Part shown: piece after piece, positions 26,510 to 37,082 of the stretch
Position numbering within the stretch: the first letter of the stretch is position 1
Layout: every line of letters begins with the position of its first letter
From: Robiginitalea aurantiaca
GTDB lineage: Bacteria; Bacteroidota; Bacteroidia; Flavobacteriales; Flavobacteriaceae
DNA length: 64,000 bases
Reading direction: 5' to 3'
NCBI RefSeq assembly: GCF_030380815.1
Contig: NZ_JAUDUY010000002.1
Coordinates: forward strand, 434,001 to 498,000
Made by a program: the position numbers and the translations under genes
Notes under the pieces: generated by a model
Told to the model about the DNA's origin: nothing
The model's database searches: none
Seen by the model: the letters and a program-made list of their open reading frames with translations, nothing else

Positions 26510-29500
26510 TTGAAGATGAGCAAAAAGCCGAATAAAAGTACCGGGAAGGAAAAAGGTGCTTTATCTCAGACTCCGGTAAAACGCGGAAATCGGCCGGGGA
26601 AACCTATAGACAAACTTTCAGAATTACAGGAAACCCTCCGCCAGCGCGAAAGGGCCCTGGAGATTGAGGCGGCCCTGGAACGGGTACGCGCACGCGCCAT
26701 GGACATGCAATCCTCGGAGGAATTAAGTGATGTGCTAAGTACGCTTTTCCAACAGTTTGACCGCCTCGGAATCGATCCGTTAACAGTTTGGCTGACCCTT
26801 TGGAACACGGAAGAAAATACGTTTACTTACCGGTCTACAGGTATTTCCGGAAAGCGCATCCAGGGTCAGCAGGTTGTCGAGATCCAGGGCATGGACATCT
26901 GGAAGGACCTTTACGATAAATGGAAATCCGGTGCTTCCGAAGATGTGGAGGTGCTTTATTATGCCAAAGAAGACCTTGAACAGCTATTTACCCTGATGGC
27001 CGAAACCTTTGAGAGCATGCCCAAAGGGGAAAGACTCACCGCAGCCCATTTCCCGGAAGGGGGATACAGCGTCCAGGGCCATTGCAAATTCGGGTACATC
27101 GGATATACCCATACCAGACAGCCAACCGTGGAAGAACGCGAAATCCTTACCCGGTTTGCTGGTGAATTCGGAAGGGTCTATCAGCGATTCCTGGACTTGA
27201 AAAAGGCAGAAAAGCAAGCCAGGGAATCCGAGATACAACTTGCACTCGAGCGGGTTCGCGCCCGCACGATGGCCATGCACAGGAGCGAGGAATTGAGTGA
27301 GGTGGCCGCGGTGCTTTTTGAACAAATCGAAAATCTTGGGGATACACCTGAACGTCTGAATATCGGAATCGTCCAGGAGGAAGAAGGTGTTATCGAATTT
27401 TGGTCCACAGAACAAGGGGGGCAACAGATCAACCGACTTTTCAGGGGAAGTATTGAGGAACCTACCACCCTTGCCAAAGTGTATTCTGCCTGGAAGGCCG
27501 GAAAGAAATCCATTGAAGTTGATCAAACCGGAGAAGATTTGCAGCGTTGGATCTCTCACCTGGAAGAGGTTATTGGATTGCCCTTTAACAAAAAACTCAA
27601 ACGAGACCGCAGGGTACACTCGGCTGTGTTTTTCAGACATGGAATGTTGCTGGTCTCCACCCCGGAGCCCATTCCTGAAAGTTCAATTAACCTCCTTGGG
27701 CGTTTCGGTAAAGTCTTTGAGCAAACCTATACCCGATTCATCGACCTTAAAAAAGCGGAAGCCCAGGTGCGGGAAGCCGAAATTCAACTGTCCCTGGAAC
27801 GGATTCGGGCACGGGCTATGGCTATGCAGGAATCCTCGGAGCTCACGGAAGTGCTGTCCGTCATCTTCCAGCAGTTGAAAACACTTGGGGTGGAAACGGT
27901 CTGGACGCACCTGACCCTACTCCATCTGGAGGAGAATGCGTTTACCTACCGAATGACAGGGCGGAACGGAAAACGCATCATGGCGGAGGAAAAAATTGCC
28001 TTGGATGCTTCGGAGCATTGGGCGCATATTTCTGATTCCATCAAATCCCCGGACACGGACCCGGATCCAATTACGCGGTTTGAGGTTCCTACAGAAGGCC
28101 TCGATACCATTTGGGAGCTCTTCGATGGGATTTTCTCGAAGCTTCCAAAAGGAGAAAAAGTGTCTCCCCGGGACTTCCCCAACGGTCTGTACACTACCCA
28201 GGCCTATTGTAAATTCGGCTTTTTGGGCATCAACCAAACCAGGGAAGCCAACCCTGAAGAAGCGGATATCCTGCTGCGGTTTACCACAGAGTTCAGCAGG
28301 CTTTACCAGCGATTCCTGGATATTCAAAAAGCCGAAGCACAGACCCGGGAAGCACAGATCGAGGCTGCCCTGGAACGCGTTCGCGCAGCTTCCCTGGCCA
28401 TGCATAACAGCTCTGAGCTCTTTAATGTCATCAATATCCTGAGTGAGCAGCTCAATCAATTGGGGATTGGGATAGATGCCGCAATGATCAATGAGAAGGT
28501 GGGAGGTTCTAAAGACTGGCACATGTGGCTGGCTATTTCTTCCGGGAGCAAAGAAGTATATACGCGACAGGAAAAAGTACACGTACCCTACATACGAAGT
28601 GCCGCTTTTGACCGCATTTCTCGTGCTGATAAAGAAGGTAAATCCGTGTTTTCGGATCAACTTACCAAGTCGCAGAAGGACAGTATTTTCGAGCATTACT
28701 TCAATAATTCCAATCACAGGGATGTTCCCCAGACCCGACAGGATTATATATTTTCTTGCCCCGGATTATCCAGAACCACGGTCTTATCTAATAATTCGTT
28801 CATTCAGTTTTACCGATACAGCCTGGAAGTTTTTACAGATGAAGAGAATCAGGTATTAGAGCGATTCGGCAGTGTTTTTGACCAATCCTACACCCGCTTT
28901 ATCGATTTGAAAAATGTCGAAGCCCAGGCCAGGGAAGCTCTGATAGAAACGGCCCTGGAGCGGGTAAGGTCGCGATCCATGGCCATGCATTCTACTAAAG
29001 AACTCCTCGAGGTGGTTGTCGTGTTGTTCAACCAGTTGAAAGCTCTGGAAGTGGATTTCATTCAGGCCTGGATCAGTATCTGGCACCTGGACGAAGGCTA
29101 TTTCGAGATGTGGTTGTCGCCCATTGCTGGGCACGGGGATGAGCCCATTTACCACAAGCAACCCTCGGCCCAATTCGAGGATACGTCGGTTAAATCCTGG
29201 CTGAACGGTGACCGGTTTTCCTACGTGTCCTTGCCCGGTGAGGAAGTTGTAATGGGGTTTTTGGTAGGTATGGACGAAAGGCTCGGAGGGCATTATTTTG
29301 AACAATTGCAAAAGAAGAATCGCTATGACCGTCTCGAATTCGTGGATGCAAACCACAAATACGGGACGGTGAGTATGTCATGGCACGAGACCTCGAGTGA
29401 AGAGGACAAGGAAACGCTGTATCGCTTTGCCAAGGTATTCGAACAGACGTACACCCGTTTTCTGGATCTTCAAAGGGCTGAAGCCCAGGCAAGAGAAGCA

Positions 29501-32500
29501 AAAATAGAAGCTGGTCTGGAACGGGTACGGTCAAAAACAATGGCTATGCATAACAGCCAGGATGTTTCCGAAACGGTAGCGACCCTTTTTGAAGAAGTAA
29601 AAAAACTGGGGTTGGATGAGTCTATCCGCTGTGGTATTGGAATTCTGGAAGGCTATGATGGCATGGAAACCTGGTCTGCAAATGCCTATCAGGATGGGGA
29701 AATAGATTTGAGGATGGGGATGCTCAATATGGAGATCCACCCCATGCTAAGGGGGCTTAAAAAAGCCTGGAAAAATGGAGAATCAGGGTATCAGTACGAT
29801 TACGACAGGGAAGATGTTCAGCGTTATTACAAAGCTTTGAATAATGAACCGGAATACCCGTTCAATGCCGACCTGAAGCGTCTTCCGGAAAAGCAATTCC
29901 ACAACAGCTTCTTTTTTTCGGAAGGGATCTTGTTTTCATTCACGGAAAATCGGCTGACAGAAGAGGCCAAAAACATCCTGAGAAGATTTGCCAGCGTTTT
30001 CGGACAAACCTACAGGCGGTATCTCGACTTGCAGAAAGCTGAGGCCCAGGCCAGAGAATCACAAATAGAGGCTTCCCTGGAACGTGTACGGTCAAAAACA
30101 ATGGCCATGCATAACAGTCAGGATGTCTCGGATACTGTTATTACATTATTTCAGGAGGTTGTAGGTCTGGGTCTGGATAATTCTATACGCTGTGGCATTG
30201 GAATCCACCATGAAAACGATAGAATGGAGACCTGGTCTGTAAATTCTGATCTGAAAGGGGATGTCGATCTGAAGATGGGGATGTTGAATATGGGTGTTCA
30301 CCCCATGCTTGTGGAGGTCACAAAAGCCAGAGAAAAAGGAGTCAAAAGGTTTTATCATGAATTAACCGGCGAGGATGTCACCCGATATTACAGGGCCCTC
30401 AACAACGAACCGGAGTATCCGTTAAAAGTCGACTTGAAAACGCTGCCGGACAAGCAGTATAACAATGTTTTCTTCTTTAGGGATGGAGTCCTCTTTGCCT
30501 TTACACAAAACCCGTTATCAGAGGAGGCCAATCGAGTCCTGGAAAGGTTTGCCAGCGTATTCGGACAAACCTACAGGCGGTATCTCGACTTGCAAAAAGC
30601 TGAGGCCCAGGCCAGGGAGGCTCAAATTGAAGCCGCCCTGGAACGGATTCGGGCGCGGGCCATGGCTATGCATTCAACGGACGAACTAACAGATGTTCTG
30701 GGAGTCCTTTTTGACCAGTTTGACTTCCTGGGGATCAACCCTGTGCTCACTCACCTAACGCTATTCGATGAGGAAAATGAGACCTTTACGCTTCGCATTG
30801 CCACCAGCGGTACAAACCGCACGATTGCGGAACAGCAAATCGATGTAAATGCCGTAGAGGCATGGAAAAACTCTTTTGCCAACTGGAAAAAAAGTGAACT
30901 TCACGCCCTTGACTGTATTGACTACCCCCCAGAAGTCCTGCCTTACCTTTGGGATGTCCTTCATGAGGTAATGAACGCCTTGCCGGAAGATCAGCGCATT
31001 TATGCATCTGACTACCCGGAAGGGTTGTATACCACCCAGGGGCATTGTAATTACGGGTACATTGGATTTAACCACTCCCGAAGGGCCACGGAGGAGGAAA
31101 AGGAGCTTGTCGTCAGGTTTGCCAAGGAATTCGGACGCCTCTACCAAAGGTTCCTGGATATTCAGAAGGCGGAAGCCCAGGCACGGGAAGCACAAATCGA
31201 GGCGGCCCTTGAGCGGGTCCGGGCCAAGACCATGGCCATGCACAATACTGAGGATATTGCCGATATGGTGACTACCTTCTTCAATGAACTCCTGAGCCTT
31301 GGGATAGGGAATTCCACACGCTGTGGCATCGGCATCCTCAATCCTTCTCAGGTTATGCAGGTCTGGACGGCGTCCTTAAAGGATGAAGGCGCTATTACCC
31401 TGCATTCTGGACCCCTTGATATGCGCAGCCACTCCTTGCTGCAGGGGCTGCAAAAAGCTTGGTCCGAAGGGGAATCCTTATATGAATATACTCTGGAAGG
31501 GGCTCAAAAACTAAGCTATTTCAAAGTTATCAATGAAGCCCCTGAATATCCTGTAAAAGTAGCCCTGGACAAACTCCCTGATTCCGTATGGCACAACAGT
31601 TTCATATTTCCCAACGGTACCCTCTTTGTCTTTTCGGAATCTCCTATAAAAGAAGAAATCCGGGATATTTTCACCCGTTTTGCCTCGGTGTTCGGACAAA
31701 CCTATATCCGGTTCCTGGACCTGGAACGAGCGGAAAAGCAGGCCCGGGAATCCAGGATCGAAGCTGCTTTGGAGCGGGTCCGGGCAAAGGCTATGGCCAT
31801 GCACAGTTCTGAAGATTTGCGCGAGACCATTACGGTGATCTTTAAAGAATTTAAAAAACTGGAAATTCAGGCCCTGCGCCTGGGTTTAGGTCTGCTCGAC
31901 GCTAAAGATCCCATAGGCGAAATCGTCACTTCCAGAATAAATGACAAGGGAGAAATCATAGAAGTTAGCGGAAAATTCAGATTAGAAGGACATCCCGTTC
32001 TTGAGGAGATATATTCCCATTTAAGGTCGCAAGAAGACTATTTCCCTGTCCTAGAGGGCAATGAAATCAAGAGTTATTACGAGGGGTTGGAAAAATCCGT
32101 GGATGTTCAGGGACTGGGCACATCTTCGAAGCATTATGGCTGCTTCCTTTATTTTCCCGAAGGATGCTTGTACGCCTGGGCGGCCACTCCGCATTCTGAG
32201 GAGCAGATCAGTATCCTTAGAAAATTCTCCCGGGTGGTAGAGATTACGTACCGGCGCTACAATGACCTTGTGGAAGCAGAGGCACGGGAAAAAGAAGCGA
32301 TAAAGCAGGCGTCCCTGGACCGTGTCCGGGCTGAAATTGCTTCTATGCGCACCGCCAAAGATTTGGAGCGCATCACTCCCCTGGTATGGAAAGAATTGAC
32401 CACTTTGGGTATTCCTTTTTTCCGCTGTGGCGTTTTTATTATGGATGAGGTGAATCAAATGGTACACGTATACCTGACCACTCCCGGGGGGAAGGCCCTG

Positions 32501-33679
32501 GCTGCCATGGATCTGCCTTTTGATTTTGATATGTCCCTTATTCAAAAAGGTGTGGATCATTGGCGGAGGCAACAAATCCTTGTTGAACATTGGGATCAGG
32601 CGCAATTTGTGGAAATGACCAAAAAATTGATGAAACAAGGACAGGTGAAGAGTGCGAAATCCTACCAGGCGGGGGAACAGCCACCTGAACGCCTGGTACT
32701 CCACCAGGTACCCTTTGCCCAGGGCATGCTCTATGTCGGCAGCGCCGAGCCGCTTTCAGACCTTGAAATGGATATCCTCCAGTCCCTTACGCGGACTTTT
32801 GCCGTGGCCTACGCCCGGTATGAGGATTTCAGGGAGTTGGAAAAAGCCAAGCTGAAGGTCGAGAACACCCTCGATGAACTGAAAGCCACCCAATCCCAGC
32901 TAATACAATCCGAAAAAATGGCCTCCCTGGGGGAACTGACGGCAGGTATAGCCCATGAGATCAAAAACCCGCTGAACTTCGTCAATAATTTCTCAGATGT
33001 GAGCCGGGAACTGCTCGAAGAACTTCTAGAGGAAATGGAAAAGGGAGATTTGGAAGAAGTAAAGGCCCTGACCGGAGACCTGGTGAACAACCTGGATAAA
33101 ATAGTCCACCACGGCAGGCGGGCAGACAGCATCGTCAAAGGTATGCTGCAGCACAGCCGGAGCAGCGACGGTCAGCGCGAACCCACGGACCTCAACGCCC
33201 TGACCGATGAATACGTACGCCTGGCCTACCATGGGCTGCGGGCTAAGGACAAGTCCTTCAACGCCACTATCAATACCGACTTTGACCCCAAACTCGGGAC
33301 CCTGGATGTTGTCCCACAGGATATCGGCCGGGTGGTGCTGAACCTGCTGACCAATGCCTTTTACGCTGTCAACGAAAAATCTGCCGGGGGAGGCGCTTCT
33401 GAAAAGGGCAAGTACGAGCCGACAGTATCGGTACGGACCAAAAGGGAAAACGGCCAATTGAAAATCTCAATTTCGGACAATGGGGGTGGGATCCCGGAAA
33501 AGGTCCTCGAAAAAATCTTCCAGCCCTTTTTCACCACCAAACCCACAGGGGAGGGAACCGGCCTGGGCCTCAGCCTGAGCTATGATATTGTAAAGGCACA
33601 TGGGGGGGAATTAAAAGTTGAAACCACCCAGGGCGAAGGCACTACCTTTTATATGAACTTTAAAACGGAGACTACATAA
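26510..33679 (+). CDS. Giant cytosolic histidine kinase with 11 GAF-like repeats (HK1)
   Basis: 2389 aa, no signal peptide or membrane helix visible. A basic low-complexity leader (~45 residues) is followed by eleven tandem repeats of about 187 residues, starting near residues 50, 241, 424, 616, 810, 998, 1185, 1372, 1562, 1749 and 1933. Each begins with a helix like '[18 protein letters not shown]', has a mixed alpha/beta core, and ends '[24 protein letters not shown]'. The order of secondary structure looks GAF-like (inference). A coiled coil (~2110-2140) leads to the kinase core: H2149 in '[17 protein letters not shown]', N-box '[10 protein letters not shown]', G1 'DNGGGIP', G2 '[14 protein letters not shown]'. 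The last repeat is the most divergent. There is no receiver, so phosphate must pass to another protein. It is the first gene of the operon. Confidence 0.85.
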   Translation: MKMSKKPNKSTGKEKGALSQTPVKRGNRPGKPIDKLSELQETLRQRERALEIEAALERVRARAMDMQSSEELSDVLSTLFQQFDRLGIDPLTVWLTLWNTEENTFTYRSTGISGKRIQGQQVVEIQGMDIWKDLYDKWKSGASEDVEVLYYAKEDLEQLFTLMAETFESMPKGERLTAAHFPEGGYSVQGHCKFGYIGYTHTRQPTVEEREILTRFAGEFGRVYQRFLDLKKAEKQARESEIQLALERVRARTMAMHRSEELSEVAAVLFEQIENLGDTPERLNIGIVQEEEGVIEFWSTEQGGQQINRLFRGSIEEPTTLAKVYSAWKAGKKSIEVDQTGEDLQRWISHLEEVIGLPFNKKLKRDRRVHSAVFFRHGMLLVSTPEPIPESSINLLGRFGKVFEQTYTRFIDLKKAEAQVREAEIQLSLERIRARAMAMQESSELTEVLSVIFQQLKTLGVETVWTHLTLLHLEENAFTYRMTGRNGKRIMAEEKIALDASEHWAHISDSIKSPDTDPDPITRFEVPTEGLDTIWELFDGIFSKLPKGEKVSPRDFPNGLYTTQAYCKFGFLGINQTREANPEEADILLRFTTEFSRLYQRFLDIQKAEAQTREAQIEAALERVRAASLAMHNSSELFNVINILSEQLNQLGIGIDAAMINEKVGGSKDWHMWLAISSGSKEVYTRQEKVHVPYIRSAAFDRISRADKEGKSVFSDQLTKSQKDSIFEHYFNNSNHRDVPQTRQDYIFSCPGLSRTTVLSNNSFIQFYRYSLEVFTDEENQVLERFGSVFDQSYTRFIDLKNVEAQAREALIETALERVRSRSMAMHSTKELLEVVVVLFNQLKALEVDFIQAWISIWHLDEGYFEMWLSPIAGHGDEPIYHKQPSAQFEDTSVKSWLNGDRFSYVSLPGEEVVMGFLVGMDERLGGHYFEQLQKKNRYDRLEFVDANHKYGTVSMSWHETSSEEDKETLYRFAKVFEQTYTRFLDLQRAEAQAREAKIEAGLERVRSKTMAMHNSQDVSETVATLFEEVKKLGLDESIRCGIGILEGYDGMETWSANAYQDGEIDLRMGMLNMEIHPMLRGLKKAWKNGESGYQYDYDREDVQRYYKALNNEPEYPFNADLKRLPEKQFHNSFFFSEGILFSFTENRLTEEAKNILRRFASVFGQTYRRYLDLQKAEAQARESQIEASLERVRSKTMAMHNSQDVSDTVITLFQEVVGLGLDNSIRCGIGIHHENDRMETWSVNSDLKGDVDLKMGMLNMGVHPMLVEVTKAREKGVKRFYHELTGEDVTRYYRALNNEPEYPLKVDLKTLPDKQYNNVFFFRDGVLFAFTQNPLSEEANRVLERFASVFGQTYRRYLDLQKAEAQAREAQIEAALERIRARAMAMHSTDELTDVLGVLFDQFDFLGINPVLTHLTLFDEENETFTLRIATSGTNRTIAEQQIDVNAVEAWKNSFANWKKSELHALDCIDYPPEVLPYLWDVLHEVMNALPEDQRIYASDYPEGLYTTQGHCNYGYIGFNHSRRATEEEKELVVRFAKEFGRLYQRFLDIQKAEAQAREAQIEAALERVRAKTMAMHNTEDIADMVTTFFNELLSLGIGNSTRCGIGILNPSQVMQVWTASLKDEGAITLHSGPLDMRSHSLLQGLQKAWSEGESLYEYTLEGAQKLSYFKVINEAPEYPVKVALDKLPDSVWHNSFIFPNGTLFVFSESPIKEEIRDIFTRFASVFGQTYIRFLDLERAEKQARESRIEAALERVRAKAMAMHSSEDLRETITVIFKEFKKLEIQALRLGLGLLDAKDPIGEIVTSRINDKGEIIEVSGKFRLEGHPVLEEIYSHLRSQEDYFPVLEGNEIKSYYEGLEKSVDVQGLGTSSKHYGCFLYFPEGCLYAWAATPHSEEQISILRKFSRVVEITYRRYNDLVEAEAREKEAIKQASLDRVRAEIASMRTAKDLERITPLVWKELTTLGIPFFRCGVFIMDEVNQMVHVYLTTPGGKALAAMDLPFDFDMSLIQKGVDHWRRQQILVEHWDQAQFVEMTKKLMKQGQVKSAKSYQAGEQPPERLVLHQVPFAQGMLYVGSAEPLSDLEMDILQSLTRTFAVAYARYEDFRELEKAKLKVENTLDELKATQSQLIQSEKMASLGELTAGIAHEIKNPLNFVNNFSDVSRELLEELLEEMEKGDLEEVKALTGDLVNNLDKIVHHGRRADSIVKGMLQHSRSSDGQREPTDLNALTDEYVRLAYHGLRAKDKSFNATINTDFDPKLGTLDVVPQDIGRVVLNLLTNAFYAVNEKSAGGGASEKGKYEPTVSVRTKRENGQLKISISDNGGGIPEKVLEKIFQPFFTTKPTGEGTGLGLSLSYDIVKAHGGELKVETTQGEGTTFYMNFKTETT
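26660..32830 (+). repeat. Tandem array of 11 coding repeats (~561-580 bases each)
   Basis: The 'LERVRA/S-x-x-M-A-M' helix recurs near nucleotides 26670, 27245, 27795, 28370, 28955, 29517, 30078, 30640, 31205, 31770 and 32320. Copies 6 and 7 are still similar at DNA level with an exact 561-base period; the others have diverged. Confidence 0.85.
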
Positions 33680-33682
33680 AAT

Positions 33683-34840
33683 ATGAAGGCAAAAACCATA
33701 CATGGAGATTCCCCAGAAGAAATTCAGGCAGCCTTGCGACAGAGCCTGAGTGAGGGCTATCTACCGACACTGGCCATTGTTTTTATTTCCATAAAACAGG
33801 ATCGGGAGGCAGTGTCTGCCCTTTTTAACAGGGAAGGCATTCAGGTGATCGGTGCGACTTCTTCCGGAGAATTTGTCGAAGGTCATGAAAGCAAGGGCGG
33901 GATTGTGGCAATGCTTCTGGATCTCGACCCTTCCTCCTACCGCATCATTCTTCGGGAAATCGGGGACGGCGGCTTACAGGAAGCCGCCGCAGATCTGTTG
34001 GGTCAGGCACAAAAAGCGTTTTCTAACCCCTCTTTTATCCTACTCAGCACCTTTCACAGTGAAAAAGGCATCACCGTGGACGGGGAAAGCCTTATCCACC
34101 ATATAATGGAATTAGCGGGTTCGGAAGTTAACCTCTTCGGAGGCATGGCCGGAGATGATATCACCTTCACGGGAACCTTTGTTTTTGCGGATTCTCAGGT
34201 GACCGATTACGGAATAGCCGCCCTGGTATTGGATGAGAATAAAATAGGGTTACGAGGGGTGGCGCTCTCTGGATGGAAGCCCATTGGCATCTCGAGAACC
34301 ATTACAAAAGCCGTTGGAAACATGGTGCTAACCATCGACCATAAGCCCGCTCTGGAAGTGTACCTAAGGTTTTTGGGCATAGACTTTGCTTCTTTGGAGA
34401 ACCAAATTAATTTTTTCAATACGGAAGGGGTGCATTATCCGCTCCAAATCACCCGGGAAGGAAAAACCCCAATGTTCTGCAACCCCATCGGATACGATGA
34501 GGATAAAGGAGCACTGATCCTCGAATCTGAGATTGTCACAGGCGCACAATTCCACTTTTCAACCCCTCCGGATTTTGATATTGTCGAGACCATTCTCGAA
34601 AAGGCAGATAACCTTAAGGAGAAAACCGGGGCAGGAGCCGATGCCCTGCTCATATTTTCATGTGCAGGCAGATTAAGTGCCCTTGGACCCATGGCTCAGC
34701 AGGAGAATGATGGTTTACATGAAATCTGGGAGGTTCCCATGGCTGGTTTTTACACCTACGGGGAATTCGGGAAGGCCGTGCACGGGGAACACGAATTTCA
34801 CTCCACAACCAATAGCTGGGTCGTACTGACCGAAAAATAA
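33683..34840 (+). CDS. FIST-domain sensor protein 1
   Basis: 385 aa. FIST_N (about residues 25-215) is recognised by 'QVIGATSSGEFVEG' and 'VNLFGGMAGDDITFTGTFVF', and FIST_C (about 220-365) by 'LEVYLRFLGID' and 'DALLIFSCAGRLSALGP'. FIST domains are found across bacteria fused to or beside signalling modules and are predicted to bind small ligands such as amino acids. No membrane segment or output domain is present, so it would act as a soluble sensor or modulator of a neighbouring kinase. It starts 3 bases after the first giant kinase and is paralogous to the next gene. Confidence 0.88.
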   Translation: MKAKTIHGDSPEEIQAALRQSLSEGYLPTLAIVFISIKQDREAVSALFNREGIQVIGATSSGEFVEGHESKGGIVAMLLDLDPSSYRIILREIGDGGLQEAAADLLGQAQKAFSNPSFILLSTFHSEKGITVDGESLIHHIMELAGSEVNLFGGMAGDDITFTGTFVFADSQVTDYGIAALVLDENKIGLRGVALSGWKPIGISRTITKAVGNMVLTIDHKPALEVYLRFLGIDFASLENQINFFNTEGVHYPLQITREGKTPMFCNPIGYDEDKGALILESEIVTGAQFHFSTPPDFDIVETILEKADNLKEKTGAGADALLIFSCAGRLSALGPMAQQENDGLHEIWEVPMAGFYTYGEFGKAVHGEHEFHSTTNSWVVLTEK

Positions 34841-34855
34841 AAAAAGAATGCGCAT

Positions 34856-35995
34856 ATGAAAGCTAAGTCAATAAAAGGGGTGTCTCTTGAGGAGCTCAAA
34901 GTCGGACTTCAAGACAGTATTCAGGATGGGTTTTCCCCTACCCTGGCATTCGTCTTTGCTTCGGTAATGCTGGATCGGGAAGCTATCCGAACCCTGTTTT
35001 CAGAGGCAAACATTTCGGTGTTTGGGGCCACGACCAATGGAGAGTTTATCGATGAGGAGACTGAAAAAGGATCAGCCGCGATCCTGCTCCTGGACCTCAA
35101 TCCGGATTTTTTTGAAATCTATTACGCCGATTTCGATCAGGACAATTATCGAAGAACTGCCCAAATCCTGTCTGAAAAGGGCCAAGCAAGATTTCCTGAA
35201 GTTGGGTTTATGCTGGCCACCAGCCACGCCGCGACAGATGGAGAGCAGGTCCTGATGGGATTAAGAGATTCATGCGGCGACCAAATCAAGGCCTTTGGGG
35301 GAGCGGCAGGAGACCAATATGCCTTTAAAGAAACTTTTGTGTTTTCGGACCATTGGGAAAGCGATAGAGGAATGGTACTCCTGGCCATTGATGAGACCAA
35401 AGTAAAAATGGAAGGGATAGCTACCTGCGGCTGGAAAGCCATAGGCACGGAACGCACGGTTACCAAAAGTGAGGGCAACCACGTGTACACCATAGATGAT
35501 ATTCCCGCCCTGGATATCACAGTCAAGTTTGGCGGAATTGAAAATGCGACGGAAGAAAATGCAAACCTTATGGTGGAAATTGCAGCCAATTTTCCCTTGC
35601 AACTCCAGCGGGAAAAAGGAGACCCGGTAATGCGCCCCGGGTTGGTCATCGATTGGACGGATCGATCCTTTTATACCAGCGGCACAGTTCCCCAGGGCTC
35701 AAAGGTCCGTTTTTCACTGCCTCCCGACTGGGATGTCATGGAAAAGGTAGTTCAAGGCGTCAAGACCCTGAAGGATACTAAAATGCCTGAGGCGGATGCC
35801 CTTGTAGTCTTTAGTTGTGCCGGGCGTATCTTATCGTTGGGTCCGTTGATGTCTGAAGAACTGGAAGGAATCAAAAACGTCTGGAATGTACCCATGGCCG
35901 GGATGTTTTCGAATGCCGAATTAGCTCGTGCCACAGGCGGAAACCTCGAAATGCACAACCTTACCACCTGTACTGTTGCCCTAAAAGAGATTTGA
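34856..35995 (+). CDS. FIST-domain sensor protein 2
   Basis: 379 aa and collinear with the preceding FIST protein: both begin MKAK-S/T-I-K/H-G and share 'ISVFGATTNGEFIDEE', 'IKAFGGAAGDQYAFKETFVF', 'GIATCGWKAIGTERTVTK' and 'DALVVFSCAGRILSLGPLM'. It therefore arose by tandem duplication, but the proteins differ throughout, so the ligands may differ. The family's usual context is two-component or c-di-GMP signalling. Its TGA stop shares a base with the ATG of the small histidine kinase, an arrangement that fits stoichiometric synthesis of a FIST-kinase pair. Confidence 0.88.
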   Translation: MKAKSIKGVSLEELKVGLQDSIQDGFSPTLAFVFASVMLDREAIRTLFSEANISVFGATTNGEFIDEETEKGSAAILLLDLNPDFFEIYYADFDQDNYRRTAQILSEKGQARFPEVGFMLATSHAATDGEQVLMGLRDSCGDQIKAFGGAAGDQYAFKETFVFSDHWESDRGMVLLAIDETKVKMEGIATCGWKAIGTERTVTKSEGNHVYTIDDIPALDITVKFGGIENATEENANLMVEIAANFPLQLQREKGDPVMRPGLVIDWTDRSFYTSGTVPQGSKVRFSLPPDWDVMEKVVQGVKTLKDTKMPEADALVVFSCAGRILSLGPLMSEELEGIKNVWNVPMAGMFSNAELARATGGNLEMHNLTTCTVALKEI

Positions 35996-37011
35996 TGGAT
36001 AAAAACCTGAATCACATAGCTGATTTTATCAAGGCAAGTCAACACATACCCGAAGGTGAAAAGCAGGCGCTTTTAAAGGCGCTCAAAGGAGTGGATAAGG
36101 AACTTAAGATCCTGGACTTTAAGCTGGAGCGAACGGAAAAAGTCAAAAGGACTACTTCTATCTTGCTGGAAGAGACCATCGCGGAACTCGAACAGAAAAG
36201 AAAGGCTGTGGAAGAGGCGCTTTCCGAGCTTAAGGCCACCCAAAAACAACTCATTCATGCCGAGAAAATGGCTTCCCTCGGGGAGCTTACGGCGGGCATC
36301 GCCCACGAGATCCAGAACCCTTTGAACTTTGTCAACAATTTCTCAGAAGTCAGCGGCGAATTAATCGACGAAATGCAGGAGGAAATTGATAACGGGGCCT
36401 GGGAAGAGGTAAAAGCCCTTGGGGCAGATCTCAAAGAAAACCTCAGTAAAATAAACCACCATGGCCGGCGTGCGGACGGAATTGTGAAGGGGATGCTCCA
36501 GCATAGCCGCAGCAGTGAGGGCGAAAAGGAACTTACCGACCTAAATACCCTCGTGGATGAATACCAACGGCTTGCCTATCACGGTATGCGGGCCAAAAAC
36601 AAGACCTTCAATACCAGCATGCTGGTGGATCTGGACCCAAATGCGGGCTTGGTGGAGATGGTGCCCCAGGAAATAGGACGCGTCTTGCTGAATCTGCTCA
36701 CCAATGCCTTCCACGCAGTCATCGAAAAAAAGGAAGAAGGTTCCAAGGAATATAAACCCGGGGTTACCGTACAAACCCGGAAGGCTGGGAAAGGGATTGA
36801 AATCCGGGTTACGGACAACGGAAACGGCATCCCTGAAAAGGTGCGGGACAAGATCTTCCAGCCCTTCTTCACCACCAAGCCTACTGGACAGGGCACCGGA
36901 TTGGGCCTGAGTCTGAGTTACGACATTATAAAAGCCCATGGAGGGACATTAGAAGTGAAATCCGAAGAAGGTAAAGGCACCGAGTTTATCACTAAATTAC
37001 CTGTTGCATGA
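35995..37011 (+). CDS. Small soluble histidine kinase without its own sensor domain (HK2)
   Basis: 338 aa from the ATG at 35995, which overlaps the stop of the FIST gene; a TTG one codon earlier is possible. The first ~80 residues are helical, with a coiled coil ('[23 protein letters not shown]'-type) and no sensor domain. The DHp domain has H104 in '[17 protein letters not shown]' and '[18 protein letters not shown]'. The ATPase domain has '[10 protein letters not shown]', 'DNGNGIP' and '[14 protein letters not shown]'. Because it has no input of its own and follows two FIST genes, the FIST proteins are its likely sensory partners (inference). Its last 110 bases are almost identical to the end of the third kinase gene. 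Confidence 0.88.
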   Translation: MDKNLNHIADFIKASQHIPEGEKQALLKALKGVDKELKILDFKLERTEKVKRTTSILLEETIAELEQKRKAVEEALSELKATQKQLIHAEKMASLGELTAGIAHEIQNPLNFVNNFSEVSGELIDEMQEEIDNGAWEEVKALGADLKENLSKINHHGRRADGIVKGMLQHSRSSEGEKELTDLNTLVDEYQRLAYHGMRAKNKTFNTSMLVDLDPNAGLVEMVPQEIGRVLLNLLTNAFHAVIEKKEEGSKEYKPGVTVQTRKAGKGIEIRVTDNGNGIPEKVRDKIFQPFFTTKPTGQGTGLGLSLSYDIIKAHGGTLEVKSEEGKGTEFITKLPVA

Positions 37012-37018
37012 GTAGTGA
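36902..37018 (+). repeat. 117-bp near-identical tract, copy 1 (with 40684-40800)
   Basis: Bases 36902-37018 match 40684-40800 with one difference (C at 36992, T at 40774). The tract covers the end of the kinase gene, its stop, and the first 11 bases (ATGAGTAGTGA) of what is a real gene start only in copy 2. Here the short frame that begins at 37008 stops after ten codons. Confidence 0.9.
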
Positions 37019-37082
37019 GAGCAAATCCTTATTACTTTAAAAACCCCCTTAACGGGCGAAAACCAGCTAAATACCGGAATCC

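Noticed and set aside
27917-28717. Long open frame on the minus strand inside HK1 (266 codons), with similar ones at 26984-27640, 32051-32704 and 45961-46806
   Set aside because: They lie antisense to clearly conserved kinase or repeat sequence, recur at equivalent positions because the repeats recur, and their translations show no family features.
26660-32830. Repeats as PAS domains or as a CRISPR-like or non-coding repeat
   Set aside because: No PAS-type signature is seen; the period stays in frame and conservation is at protein level, so this is a coding repeat, better described as GAF-like.
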